64,000 nucleotides of DNA from Rugalucina vietnamica. Its lineage: Eukaryota; Mollusca; Bivalvia; Lucinida; Lucinidae. A model generated the notes under the pieces. The model saw nothing but the letters and a program-made list of their open reading frames with translations, was not told the DNA's origin and made no database searches. The DNA is taken from assembly GCA_964017185.1 (NCBI GenBank), contig OZ024880.1, forward strand, positions 43,289,071-43,353,070. Direction: 5' to 3'. The translations under genes were made by a program, and so were the position numbers. Shown here in pieces: positions 39,901-54,900 of this stretch (positions within the stretch are counted from its first letter, which is position 1; each line of letters opens with the position of its first letter).

Positions 39901-42900
39901 GTTCCATCACGAAAACATGCCCATGCAATATACAGAGATTAAAATTGAAAATTTCACCAGAAACATTTTGATATTTTTCTTATTTTTGCTCAAAACATAG
40001 ATTGTGCGAGGCGGTTCTAACGAGTACCCACAATCTATGTTTTGGAGCAAAGATAAGCAAAATAGGTATACCCCTGATTACCCCAGTTTTGCTATATAAA
40101 AGTGGGATTCAAGTCGGTATGCATTGCGTGGACATGTTTTCGTGATGGTTGTTATTGTGGATTTGGGTTGCGAACAAACATGTCAAGATGACCTTCAGAA
40201 GCTCCTGGATTGTATACATCACGAAAACATTTCCATGTAATGTATACCCCCTTGTACCCCACTTTTTCGTCGCAAAACTGGGGTATGCTGGGGTATACCT
40301 ATTTTTGCTCCAAAACATAGATTGTGAGTAGACGGAATATATTTCCATCGGTATTCCGTTAAACCTCTCCATATACCACGCTAAAAATTTTCAGTTTTAA
40401 ACCTAAAAATAAAATATCGGTTTATTGCATGGGCAAGTTTTCGTAATGTACATATAAATATGCACTGACAGTGGGTAACCCCCAGTTAACCAGCGCCTGT
40501 ATAGCTTCGCAGTAACTGCGAAGCTGATCAGCGCCTTTGTTTTCGCTGTACAGATAGTATAATTCCTCTACTTTCTAAATCCAAAATTTCCAGCCTCTAA
40601 CCATCTCCTGTGACTGTACAGCCTGGTTTGTGTCAGACCTGTTCAGAACCCAAATTGTTGGTTTTCTCACGCACAGGATCATTTTATTATATGCACATGT
40701 ATATGTTCGAAAAGCAAATGGTGGACGGGCGGTCAGAGGGGCGACAGAATCTAGCTCACATCCGGCTCAGGTGACCTAACAAAACGCAATGACTGCATCT
40801 CACATGAGTATACATACCACAATATCGTTTGACAATATCCTGATCAGACTGCGTCTTTATCTGAGCGTTACAAAAACAGTCCTGCGAGCTGTTGCTTCTT
40901 GTGCAGACCCCGGGGCAACTAGAATACATACACACATCTGGAATTTTGAAAGCTAGATGTCATGACAAAATGTATGCTCAAAACGTAGATTATGCTCAAA
41001 ACGAAGATTGTGGGTACACGTTAGAACCGCCTCGCCGAGCTATGTTTTGGAGCAAAAATAAGAAAAGTAGGTACCGCCTTGCATACCCGTTATACTATAT
41101 AAAAGTAGGTTATCAGTGGGTATACATTTCACGGACATGTTTTCCTGACGTCTTGTGTCTCTCGGCCCAAGACTGCAATACCATCTGATGCCAGTTTCAT
41201 CAAAGCGTTTAAGACAAAATTTGGTCCTTGAAAGTGTCATAGGACGTTTTAAAGACAAAAGTTGTGTTTCATCAAACTCGCAAAATTTAGGAAGTTCTCA
41301 ATTTTTGTCTTAAACGTAGGACACCTATTTCGGCGTCCTATCTGACAATTTTTGTCCTAAATTGTATGCATGTAATAGATTGGCTGCTGTCTTGGAATCG
41401 GTATTGGAAGATTAAGAAGATGCTGACAAACCTAGGGTATTCAGGGACAGGTAGGTATATCATTACTTTCTATTAAATTTATTGTTTTAACCAAAACGAA
41501 CTAGCTTATATATAAATTAATGATTGTAGCTGCCATGTATCGCATTGTTTAACTAACCACTGCACTACGGGAGCTTTCAACGAGAATGTGGCAACATTCA
41601 TGGTTTATAAGAAACCAGAGGACCAATTGTCCTGTAAACGCTCACCTGAGATCTGCTGTATATACGAATGTATAAAAAATAGTCCCAGTATAGGGGCAGA
41701 TGAAGCCCTTAGGCCATTTTTTCTTCAGAATAATCAATATACTGTCCATACGAGTTTTTCCCTTCAAATGACATTTTAACAGTTTACCCATTCAAATACA
41801 TAGGCAGCCCATGTTGAACTTGCCTTAAAATAGCTCAAGGTCATCACAGGGTCATGATTTACATTGTAGTACTTGAGTCATCAATGCTTTATGCCAAGTT
41901 TCTTCGAAATCGGTCCACCGGTTCCGGAGAAGAAGATTTTTTAAGGGTTTATACCATATATGGGCATGGCGGCAATCTTGGTCATGTGACCTTGATTATT
42001 TATATATACATTGATTTCCCCATTCTATAGATGCTTCACATGAAATTTGGCTTTGATTGGCCAAGCGGTTTCAGAGGAGAAGATGTTTGAATATTATGGT
42101 AATACATGTATACATGTATAATGCCTCGCGGCTGGGGCAAATGAGCCCCTGGGGTCCAGTTTTTTTTTTCAGAATCATTAATATTCAGTCCTACTGCCCA
42201 TTTTCTGCAAGACTTTCACTTTAAATGACATTTTAAAAGTTTTCCCCATTCAAATGCATTGGCGACCTATGTTGACCTTGCTGTAAAATAGGTCAAGGTC
42301 ATCCAAAGGTCATAACTTATAAACACATTGTAGAACTTTAGTCCCCGATGCTTCATGCCAAGTTTTGTTGAAATCGGGCCATTGGTTCAGGAGAAGAAGA
42401 ATTTTAAAGGGTTTTTATCATATATGGGCATGGCGGCCATCTTGGTCATGTGACCTGGATTATTTATAAACACATTGATCCCCCCTTCCCATAGATGCTT
42501 CCTATAAAATTGGGCTTTGATTGGCCAAGTGGTTTCAGAGAAGAAGATCTTTGAATATTTTTGTAATATACATGTATATTGCCCCGGGGTGGGGGCAGAC
42601 CAACCCCTCGGGTCCAATTATTTTTTAGAATTACCTACCTTTAGACCATTTGCCCATTTCCTGCAAGATTTGCCTTTCAAATGACATTTTAACAATTTTC
42701 CCCATTCAAATGCATGGGCGACCTATGTTGACCTTGCCATAAAATAGGTCAAGGTCATCCAAAGGTCATAATTTATAAACACATTGTAGTACTCTAGTCC
42801 CAAATGCTTCATGCCAAGTTTCGTAGAAATCGGTCCAGTGGTTTTGGAGAAGAAGAATTTTGAAGGGTTTTTACCATATATGGGCATGGCGGCCATCTTG

Positions 42901-45900
42901 GTCATGTGACCTGGATTATTTATAAACACATTGGTTCCCCCTTCCTATAGATGCTTCATATAAAATTTGGCTTTGATTGGCCAAGCGGTTTCAGAGAAGA
43001 AGATCTTTGAAAATGGTGGACGACGACGGACGGGCGGACGACGGACGGACGCCGGATCATGGCCATCCTATAAGCTCACCTTGTGAGCCTAAAGGCTCAG
43101 GTGAACTAAAAACGAAAACACCGTCAGTCTACGCATACTGAACCTATAAGCAGTGATATGTCAACATGGTAACCACATAGAATAAAATGCATAGGGTTTT
43201 GTCAGGCATACATGTGCACAGAGTATCAGCTTTATCCCATATACATTTTTGACTATTTGTTTGAATGTTATAATATTATTCGAAAATGTATCCTGTGAAG
43301 TCACCACGACCTGTCTAGAATGTGAAATGAAGGGAAGGAACCTTCTTAAATCTGTAAGAATCAAATATCTTCAATGAACTGCAGAAATTAACAGTTTCGA
43401 CTTTTCATGCCCACATTTAATGAAACAACTTACCCGACTGACATAAACAATGCAACACGCATGTAGGCAATTTTGCTGATCGTCATAAAGTGCTTCTCAT
43501 TAAACATTTCAAACCAAACATATACAAAATATCCCTAATGCACTAGTCATCTGTAACCACGCCTCCAACCTCGACGGAGGGCGCAAGATAGCCCTGGAAA
43601 TGAGCGAGGCTTTGACCATAGTTTTGCCCGGCAGTGCGGGGAAAATACACGGGCTTTCACTGCTTCCAAAGGATCAAGCTTTTATATTCTATTCTAAACT
43701 TTTTTTTTATATTGTATTTGCTTTAAATATAGTCCGGCACAGAAACCTAGAGTAACAGCCAAAGCGTGCAATACCGTCTATAGAAAATGTTTTTGCATTG
43801 TTTGAAAAACGATACATAGTATATTACAAAACCAAGTGATGCCACTTGGGCAACTCGCTGAAATCAAGATGGCATCCAAGATGGCGGCCAAACGGGTTAT
43901 TTACATTAAATGAACCCATATAACACTCGTATCATTTCTAAATTGCTCTTTCATGATCAATAAATTGTGAAATTAAATCATATGAATCATCTCATCATTG
44001 GACAGTTTGTTAGATACAAGATGGCGTCCAAGATGGCAGCCAAAAGATTTATTTACATGAAATTGACCCACATAACACTCGTATTAGTTCTAAATTGTTC
44101 TTTTATGGTCAGTTAATTGTAAACATAAATGATATGCATCATTTCATCATTGGACAGTTTGCTAGATACAAGATGGCGTCCAAGATGGTGGCCAAAATAT
44201 TTTATTTCAATGAAAGTAACACAAAAAACACTCATGTTGTTTATGGATTGCGCTCAAGGTCACAGTGGAAATTAAAGCATGTACAGGACTGAACATAATA
44301 TTACAACATATCAATTTGGTGTTTCTCTAAATGACAAATAAAGGGAGATAATCATACTTTAAAAGAACATTTGTGTTATTTTGTCTCTTTTATAGTAACT
44401 GATTTTTGCATATTGTGAAACAAGCTACTTTCAAAACATGTGGTAGACATGCATACGAGAGAAACTTTTGATTGTTGGATGCCGAGGTTACTCAGGGATA
44501 TGGTTCAAGATTCATGAGTTACCTACAGATATACCATTACAGATACGTGTTCAGTTATGCTGTCACATCATATCCCGAAAACACAAACAAGATGTTATAC
44601 AGTGTAATGTTTTTCCTCTACCTAAGATAGTCATCAACATATTGTATCTGGGAAAAAGATGACCTATTATCATATGACGTCGCTGTTTTCCAGTGGATAA
44701 CGTCATGTCATAAAAATCGTATGACCACACGTGTATTAACACTTTTGCGGGAATACGTAACATCATTGACGACGTCCGTAACAACAATGTAAATGTCATT
44801 GAAAATATGTCCACATCGAAGGCAATAAAATCCTATTTTAAAAGTCATATGATAAAACGAATCTTACACTCGTGGTCATTTCATATGAAATTTATTAAAC
44901 TCGCCAAAGGCTCGTTTAATAAATTTCATATGAAATGACCACTCGTGTAAGATCCTCTATATATAGCATAGAGTAACCCTGTTAAATGAGAATTGACCAT
45001 GAGTACAAACAATGAGGAGTCCACATATCCAGACAAAGAAAAGCAATAAGCGATATTATCACCAAGTGCACTTATCCAACACCTGACGTGTTGTTCCATG
45101 CTTTTCATTTATTTTGTCGGTCGTGAATGCACTTTCGGACAAAGCTGGAGAGAACGGTATCCGGCTCGGGGGCGGAGTACAATTTCTAGATATGCAGTTG
45201 CAAGAACGCCAATTCATACTAGTACTGAGTGCTACTACGAAAGCATATCACTAGAAATGAACTGTCTGTGGAATGAGTTGTTTGAAGTATTGACGCTTGC
45301 CAAATCACTGGGATTCTTCATTGCACTGGTATAACCCATAAAACAATTACAGCACTAAACTCACAAGATGTTTTATTTTCGCTTTATTCTGATAACTGTG
45401 CTGGTTTCAGTGTTTTTGTTCTCACTTAAAGGGGAAGAAGAAGATCGCGATCTTATGATTGCTAAGGGCTTGGGACCCACAGACGAGTAATAGAATTTCC
45501 CCACTGGCATTCAGTGTGGTTTAATAGTTATTTTGGCATTTCATGGGTATTACAACTTTTTGTTTACAATCGCCACAAAGGCACATTTTATTTTCATGTT
45601 CGCACATAAAAGTCACTTCTCTACTGAGACAGTGGGCAGCCGCAGATCACAACCCATTAAATCCACCATACTGTACCAAAATTGCATTCCACAAAGCCTG
45701 AAAGATTTTATTATTATGAACAGTTACCAGCTAGATCAAATAAGTCTTATTTTACCCTCTCCATCCTATTCCTGCTGTACCGGACAGTTAGCAGTTTGCA
45801 AGTGTTACATTTGGTTTCAACGATAAACGACTCATCTGATGGATCTGTGGATATCTGCGTCGAATATAAAGATTCACGGACGGATGAAATAGAGAATTGT

Positions 45901-48900
45901 GGATGAATCTAAAATGGGGACGGAATGAACAATGTGGTCGTGTTAGCTATACTTCAAATTGGTACTGCTTTGAGATACTGACCGGTTTCTACAGTGAGTG
46001 TTAGCTTCATACGCAACTGTTACATGAGAACAAAAACATTTCTTCTTATGACTCTGAGATTAGTACCAAAAGTGTAGTTGTTCTGTCACAATATGACAGA
46101 AGATTTGTTGACTAGGGAGTGGATTCATAACCAAAACGGATTAAACCTACTACTCCCCACATTATCGATTGTAACCCTATCCAACCCCACTGCAGGCCAC
46201 ATCAACCCATATTTAGTCTCTACACATATCCTACACAGCCAATCACCTTTTTAACACGTCGTCATACTACGTGAAACCCAATCCTACCCATATCACTCTA
46301 TTCTACCATACTTGACTGCCAATATATTTTACCTATACCTTTGAAACAGTCAGGCGAAAGTTAAATTGATTCTAGCATTGTAATTATTTGCAATGCTTTA
46401 ATAGACAGGATTGCTTCACAGTAGATTACTAATGTATAATCTTCTACATGTAGTTGTAACAGCTTATTCTAAAAATAAACAACGTTTCCTAAAATCCAAA
46501 TTATGGCGGTTATATTGGCATTTTTGTACTTTTTATTGAAAGTGTTTATATAATATGACACAGAAATGGAATTTTCATTTCATTTCTATATACCCAAAAT
46601 ACATTCTATCCACTTTCCGGCGGCCATGTTGAATTTTAGCAGCCATTGTTATTTTAGCTTTGCTACATATTTATGAACAATCTTAACTTTATGACTGCTG
46701 CACATGCAATGTCATGTTTTTAACATTTTATCACATATATTGATGAAATTCTATAAAAATAATATTTTGTCGACCATCTTGGACTTCAGTAGCCATCTTT
46801 ATTAATTTTGCTTTTGTTGCATACATGTATTAATAGACAAATGTCTTAACTTGAAGTTTTCTCCATTTTAAATGCCATACTTTAACATTTCATGACATAC
46901 ACGTAAGAACTTCTATCAAAGTCCCAATTTCGTCGGCCATCTTGGATTTTGACGGCCATCTTGATTCTGTTTACTTTCATTTTGATGCATTTTGATAAAA
47001 AAAGACTAAATTTTATTAATTCTCAAATTTTAAGGCAAGCATTTAGCATTTCATCAGATATCTATACAAAATTCTATCAAAAAACCTTCTTTTGCTGGCC
47101 ATGTTGGATTTTGGTGGCCATCTTGAATTGCCCAAGGATGCCAATCTGGCATCATTCGGATTTCAAATGAGGATACCAATACCAACTTATTTATGCAAAA
47201 ACATATTCTATAGACGCTATTGCACGGTCATCTTGGGTTCATACCGGACTAATAGACAAAACGGGCCGTGAAATGAAAAGAATCAGTGGTTTTACAAACG
47301 AGCAGTCCCTGCAGGTTGAGGCTGTTAGTGGGGATTTGCTGTACCAAAAGTCAAAGTCCCTGCTATTCCCCGCGGCGTGGGTGGGGGTGGGTGGGGCGAG
47401 GTTACAAATGACTAGTGCATAATTAACATCAAAATGTTCTTCTTTCAATTTTCCCATTTTAAGTCTACTAATGCTGTAAGTTACCAAGGATGTCAAAATA
47501 AAAAAAAAAAGCAGGGAAAGCGTAATAAAAACACTTCATTGAGTATCAAAATAGATAGGGTTACTAGGGAGTGGCACAATTAAAGAGACTAAAACGTTCT
47601 AACGACAATATAAAGGACTGTTGTCAGAATAAGACGGGCTACACGGGAGTACCACACTCATGCATAGTCGAAGGATTGCCAGGCAGCTGCGCGATTAAAA
47701 GGCGACCGTCCAGCAAAAAGAGTCAAATCAACATCACGCAAACTTGTCCATTAAACATGGAAGAAAGGGGATGGACCATATCGCGGCTTCGGCTACTTAA
47801 GCCTCTTCAGTGATCCTTTAGATTTTGCAATATGGAGCCATAGAGAATTACTATAATTATATACAGCTTTCAACAGGATAGTCAATATAATATAAAATAT
47901 GTCAATACTAAAAGATAAACATCATGGAGATGTTTGTTCGCAGATTGGTAGAAAATGTTCTATACTTCAACAGAGAAAAAGTTATGTTATTGGTTGAGTT
48001 GCTATTTACCAAGAAAATTTATTAAAATTACTCAGATCTTTTGACAACTTCACATTAGTTTGTTTAAAAAATTTATAAATACTAGTTTTAATTCTCCAAA
48101 ATCGAAATTGAGAATATTAAGACTTTTTAAATGAACTAAGTGTTACTAAACAGAAACTACACCCGAAACAACTACATGCACAATTAAACCATGACTAACC
48201 ACCCTACATGCATAGAGCAATATTCCCAAACGGCCCTAAAACTAAAACGGCCAAGCATCCCCCTATCCCCCTACCCCCTGGCCGAGCGGTAAGAGCGCTG
48301 TTTCTTAATAGCTCGATAATCTCATCGCTGTGTCTGGTGTGGGTTCGAGCCCCGCACTAGCCATCAGCCATATGCTAGACAAGCCAAGTTCTGCTTGCGG
48401 GTGTGCCAGGTGGTTTTTCTCGGGGTTCTCCCGTTTTTGTTTAAAAAAAACAAACAAAAAAAACAAAAAAAAAAAAAAAAAAAAACGGCCGATAGCTTTT
48501 TGGAAAGGCTAAAACTTGTTAAGCTATTACACAGCTAAAATAAGCTCGCACGTGATCTAGCACATGATATTTATGGGGACACTGCTGGAAATCATGTGAC
48601 CGCAAATGTTTCCATATACACCAAAATGTAAACAAATGACGTCATCAGTTTTGTTTTCTTTTCAAATAACTTCAAGATACGAATGTTGATATGTATGCCA
48701 CCTAGTGCAGTCCATGGACAACCGTATTTGGAAGAATTACAGCCATATTTTGTGGCATTTCACCTGACCAGTGTTTCAAACACTTCAAAATTTTACTTAA
48801 AATACGCTGCTACCCTACACACATAAGCTTTATTTCCTTCAGTAGTTTAAATATTAAATGCTTATCATGACCTTGAAATTCATTACATACTGCTGTGGTA

Positions 48901-51900
48901 TAATAAAAACGTGGGAAGTTCTTTCATAACGGATTAAACCAAATTCTGCAATTTGACGAGCAGATTACTTTGCTCGATACCATGTACACAGCAAAACATA
49001 TTGATTCCTTCCACACAAACAAATTGAGTTCCCATTTTCTGTCAGTTTTATATGTAAGTAGACGAATTTTGGCTCTCTAAAATTGATTAGGTCCAATTCA
49101 TTGACGGACAAAGCCATGTTTTTCGCTAGTTCAGAAAGTAATAGATCATACAAACTGTTTGACTCTCAACGAGATCATTACTACTCATATCCATCCATGA
49201 TCTTTTAAACGTTTTATGTTGAATACCTTTTCTTTCTTCCTTTCTTTATTTATTTATACCCGTCGACAAAATAAGAAACGCAATGATGCCATTAATCAAT
49301 TTCCCATAGAGCTAATAAGAATTAACAAAATGTTATGGATCCCATTTCATAGATATGCTATTCGATCACACTTTTAAACAAGGAGCAAAAACTACATGCT
49401 TCAAAAAATAGCCATCGACTAGGTGGGGTTCATATGTTAAGTCACGTTAAAATTGCACTGTTTTCACCCTCACTTTGGTATTTGCTTTAAGGGAATAGCA
49501 AGGCGTTTAACTTTTCAGTTTTTAGAGCCCGGCACTGCGGGGTCAGATTTGTGGTAAAATCCCTGCTAAAAGCACTGGCACCCCGGAGGCTGACAATAAT
49601 GTGGAACAACAGCTGGTAGTTGTTCTAACGAATAAAAATGAGGGGTTTGTATTTCGGAATGTAGATGAACATGCACATTTGTAAATTGAATAAGGACCAT
49701 AAAAATACGAGTAGTAATGGGTGCCACTTTTTCAGAAAAGGGCACTATAGTGGCACCCATTACCACTAGTACGTAAATGTTAAAATACAACTATTATCTA
49801 ATTTGACTTAATGTGACCGTGTATTGGCGGGAAAGTAAAAAGTACTAAAAACCCGGCATATCCCTGGCACTGCCGGGGCGTGCCAAAGTTAAAACCTGAC
49901 ACTTTAGTCCCGCTTTGTCACCGCTAACCCCGGCCCTAGGTGAGCCGTGAATACAAATGACTGGTGCATTACTCAGTAAAACCTTGATACTCACCGTGCT
50001 GTTACAATGAAAATTTTGGAGTGCCTTTTAAAAATTTAGAGGTTTAAGAGTGCATTTGAAATGATAATTATCCTGGTAATCAAAGTAAAATTGTCCCCAT
50101 GAAATTGACGAGTATGTGTTACTATTAGAGAAACTATGGAAATTAATTTGTTCCTTTTATTCGCTTAAGCAGTCACACAGTAGCGCATGTCTGAGGTGTG
50201 TGCCGGACGTATAAAAATCTCACAAATTTGGAGTATGTTTGTGTTGCGTCCAAAACTCGCTATGCACGCGCTACAGGCGCGCAGCAAACGCTCAACGCGC
50301 GTCTCACACACCCTTGGGACACACTATATCACATAAAATCGGAACGCGCATGTAGCGTACACTGGCGTGCCTCAAACGTGCGCCGAACACGTTCGATGCG
50401 TATTCAACGCACCTCTAACGCGCATGGAACTTATTCGAAACGTATTTATATATAAGACACACGCCCGGGACACGCCGAACTTCTAGAAAGTTTTTAAGCA
50501 CCTTTTTAAATTGTTTTTTGGCTCAAACGCACCTAAAGCGTACAGCGACTTACAGCGACGTATATCAACGTGTACCAAGCGTACACCAAGCGTAGAAAAC
50601 GCGCGTGTAACGCTCTTCTAACGTGTCTCCGATGTGCTCCTGGCGTATTTTGAATTTTATAATTTTTTCAACTAGACCGGCGCGCGTTCAGCTTATGTAT
50701 ACGCTAATGACTGTGTGACTGCTGTCTAAAATAGCAGAATAAGCCAACGCACGCCGGGCGTGTTGACAAAAATGTAAACTTTGAATGATTCAACATACGT
50801 CATGAGCACGTCGGAGACACGTTAGAAACGCGCTACATGTGCGTTTTTGGTGTACGCTTGTGTACGCTTGGTGTACGCTGGGTGTACGTTGACATACGTC
50901 GCCAAAGGTCGGTGCGCGCTCTCGGCACGTTTGGGTTCAAACATTTTAAACATGGTTGAAAAATTTTCCAGAAGCCGGGCGTGTCTTGTGCGTATGTCTT
51001 TTACATTACGAATAAGTTCCACGCGTGTTACAGGCGCGTTGAATACGCTATGAACGCACTTTGGCGCACGTGTTAGGCACGTTAGTGTACGCCACATACG
51101 TTTTCCGATTTTATTAGATATTGCTTCAGTAGCGTGCCCTAAGCGTGTGTGAGACGCGCGTTGGGCGTTTGCTGCGCGCCTGTAGCACATGCTTGGCGCG
51201 TCTGGGAAGTAACACAAACCTACTTCAACACTTAGAGATTTTTGTACGTCCGGCACACGCCTCAGTCAGGCGCTAATGTGTGACTGCTAAACGAGTTAAA
51301 GGAACAAATTATTTTTATACGTCCAAAATCTTAAGCATGTTGAGTGTTTTCATACGCCAGACGCGCGTTTGGGTTATACGCTAATGTGTGACTGCTGATA
51401 CATAATGAAGCCGGGAAAGCATTCAATGATTCGTTCTCAATATTGAACAAAACCGAGAATGGCTACTTTTCTATTTTTGATCATATTTAAGCTGCAATTG
51501 TGCACCAGTCATTTGTAACCACTGCTCCACCACCTACGGGGAAGGGTGGGGATTATGGCTTTTCTGCTTTCAGTGCCCTGCTATAAGCCCCACACACAGG
51601 GGGCAAACTGGGGGGCAAAACTTTGCTCTTTGCCCTACCCGTAGCAATAGAAAATCGCCATGGGGTAAGGATCCTAATGCCAAAACTCCGTCATTTCCCC
51701 TGCACTGCGGGTACACTCGACAAGTAATTGCCCCGCACTTAAGCCCGGCTATCCCCCACCCTTTACCGTAGGTATGTGTGAGGGTGTGCAATAGTTACAA
51801 AGGACTTTAGCAATTAATACATATATCGACAAAAGAAAAGAAAAATGATGACTATTGTTTTAGTGTGGAGGGTATCAATCCACATTGCATGTGTATAGGG

Positions 51901-54900
51901 ATGCAATGTCAATGATGTTGATTATCTTTTTTCATATGGCATTTAGCATATTTCTGTAAAATGGAGGTAATTGTCCTTTGAAAAAAATGTTATTTTATCT
52001 CTAAGACAAGGGTACATTGTTGCTGGAAGAAAGAATAAGGCCCAAAATAAATATTTGGTGTGCATGGCAACAAACACTTTTGATGATGGGAATGAAGTGT
52101 TTACAAAAACAAAACACTTTGAAAGATTAGCTAGCACATGGTTAAATGAATCTGATTTCTCTGCAGCGACTGGGCATATTCATCCATCATTATCACTCAG
52201 CCTTTGAAAGAAAACTCGATAGACTTACCTAGACCAAGGGAAAATGGCGGCTTCTTTTTTACAATTCGCACATATCATAAACATTGCGTATTACGTGATT
52301 CCCAGCAGTGACATAGTTAAAATAGGATGTTTTTGATGAAACGCAAATTTAGGTTGTAGGACATTTTAAGGACGTGTTGATGAAAACGACTTCGCACGTC
52401 TCAGAAAATGTCCCAGGACATTTTAAAGATTTGTCCTAGGAACTTTTTTGATGAAACCGGTCCCTGGGTGTTATCTGCAGTTTATGACGGGCAACTGGTC
52501 CCGGGACAGACAAGCCGTAAGACTTGTTGAGCCAGATTTGAACTCAGTTTAAAACAGCCTAAGTGGTGGAGTGGGCTTACTTACTCGAACTGGTTTGTTG
52601 TCACTCTCGGCCCAAGACCCCGATGCCGTACGATGTTCCCAGCAGGTTATGGCGGGCTTCTCGTCCCGTTGCAGAACTAGTCCCAATAAGTGACATCATA
52701 TTAGATTATAGATGAAAAAGAAAAAACTTAGTGGCGCAGTGGGATTGCTTACTTGATCTGCTTTGTTGGCGGGGGTAAGTTACTCTCCCGGTCCGAGAGG
52801 CGTCCCTTTCATTTTCGGGCGAGTTACTTACCACGGGGAAGACAAGCTGGACGTAATAAGTGGCATAAAACTAGATTGAGGACATATTTGAACTTCTGAA
52901 CAACTTTACTGGAAAAGTGGGCTCGCTTACTTGATCTGTCTTCTTGTCTCTCCCGGTCCAAGACAGTGATACCGTACGGTGTTCCTGGTAGTTTCAGGCG
53001 GTTAACAGGCCTCGAGGCTTGTCGTGGTATCACGTGGATCTCTTTGTAATCTTGGTTTGTCAGATACACCAACCCCTAAATAGTGACGCATCTCGATATT
53101 TAAAAGGCTTGTATGAGCTTGAGATTTCTAGTTTAAATTTCACCAGTTGTTGACTGTTGCTTATATAATTATACGTTTATGATAATAAAATTACTGGAAT
53201 CGAATATTAGATTTTAAGCATACTCGTATGAGTATTTTATTGGTTTGAGATACATAGATGTATATTTTTAAAAGCAAAAGGGTTGGACCACTAGTTCGAG
53301 CAATATAAGTCACGGCTATTTCTTGGAATAGAATATCGAAACCCCGAACCCCTAAAATGGGAAAGAAATCAAACAACAATAATTTGCTTAATAAATCTGA
53401 GTCTGCAGTTGTTATCTCTGGGTGGGTATTTATTAAATGACTGTCACTGAGTTCCATTTCGAAAACATGCCCATGCAATATACTGAATTTTCCTAAGTTG
53501 CAAGAATTGAAAATTTTCACTTGAAGAAATTTTTTGATTTTTTTTTCTTTCTTTCTTGCATTTTTTTTTTCTCCGGGGCGGTTCTAATGGGCACCCACAA
53601 TCTATGTTTTAGAGCAAAAATAAGGGGAAAAAATAGGTATACCCCTGCAAACCCCATTTTTATATAAAAGTGGGGTTCAAGGAGGTATACTTTTCATGGA
53701 CATGTTTTCCTGATATCAGTTAACTTACACGAAAAACATCCAAGTCGAAGTAGGATCCACCTTCTGCGAGTTTGGTTATTTCTGGGTTATTGCCGTAAAG
53801 ATCCGAGGATCCTAGACCCTGATGGTCCTGTGCCTTGTTTTCAAATAACCAGTACAATCTGAAACCATTTAGAGGAATCAATCACTTATAAATAAATAAA
53901 TAAAAAAAAATAAATAAATAATATTAAGTTATCAGCAAAAAGTCGTATTTCGGGGAACTCCTTAAATCCTAATTGCTAAATTGTTGATATGTGTCGTTGC
54001 TAATTATTGTCGATATGTTTCGTTGCTAAATTGGTAACGAATGGTAGGTTACGATTCAATTTAAATTAATCCAAACCTAAAGTTACCAGGTGGAGTGAAA
54101 GAGCAATTCAATAGGCCAAAATATGCCGTTCAGGTCACACGATATATCAAGAAAACTGAAAAGCACCAACTAGCCCCTAACACGCGTGAAGAACAAGATG
54201 ACCAAGTCCCGGGGTTATAAAACATTTTTCTTGCTCAACTCAGCTGAGCATGAAATTTAAATTGCTCATAAATAGAGAAATAGTCAAAATCGGTAGAAAA
54301 TACATGTTTAGATAAGCAAAGCCTGTAATTTATCCTGCTAATAAATGTTAAAATGCCAACAATTGTTTATGAGCAGGATAAATTCTAATCTCAGCTGAGT
54401 AGAGCGTGAAAAAAGTTTAATAACCTCGGGGCCAGCTCTATCTCACCGATACCTGTGTTCAGCATAGTCGACAGTGATGGCCGTGGGTATGCTCTGATCT
54501 ACAAACTCTATAACCACCCTATGTTTTCTGCCGCCGAGAGAAGCCCGCATTATCTTCGGATGAGCACCAACATCAGTCCAAAACAGGAATCTAGAAGTTA
54601 AAATGTCATGGAGTATATCAATCGGATTCAGTGCGAGTTCTCGATGTGTGCATAGGGGTTGCCCTGATTCACCCACTACCCATAGTAGTTCAGCTATTCT
54701 TTGTTCTGTTTTCATTAATACTTTTTTCCCGAGGTGATGATCAGAAATTTTTCGTCTCAAATGAGTCAATATCAGAAGATAGAGTTTTAAATTACTTAAT
54801 CTTATTTTGCTCCATTTTCTCGGATACTAGTTAACGTTACATATTATAGTTATTTTTACTTTGCTTATCGTTTTAGCTCATCTCTTGCTCATTCACAGAA

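Larger units (their letters stand above)
43732..47254. mobile_element. Second foldback element with AAGATGGCGTCC arms
   Basis: Ends AGTCCGGCAC and CCGGACT (inverted), with matching CCGTCTATAGAAAATGTTTT blocks on both sides. Units of about 155 bp with AAGATGGCGTCCAAGATGGC recur at left (43867, 44020, 44170), and complementary units at right (46610-47130). The interior has no transposase-length frame but holds a 44861-44955 hairpin. Confidence 0.75.
41191..52460. mobile_element. About 11.3 kb region bounded by degenerate inverted repeats
   Basis: Left 41191-41345 and right 52325-52460 share spaced TTTCATCAAA motifs in inverted orientation, with related TAGGACGTTTTAAAGAC and TTAAGGACGTGTTGATG blocks. 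Both outer flanks resemble exon 7, so the region may be one large insertion into an exon 7 copy. Inside are a tandem-core element, a foldback, a SINE, a GC-rich foldback and short MITEs. Near the left end RLAAVLESVLED and DKPRVFRDR appear in different frames, vaguely like a Harbinger-type transposase start. Limits and class are uncertain. Confidence 0.45.

Noticed and set aside
50822-51256. 144-codon minus-strand frame
   Set aside because: It lies wholly inside one arm of the GC-rich foldback; CpG-rich DNA has few stops. No domain.
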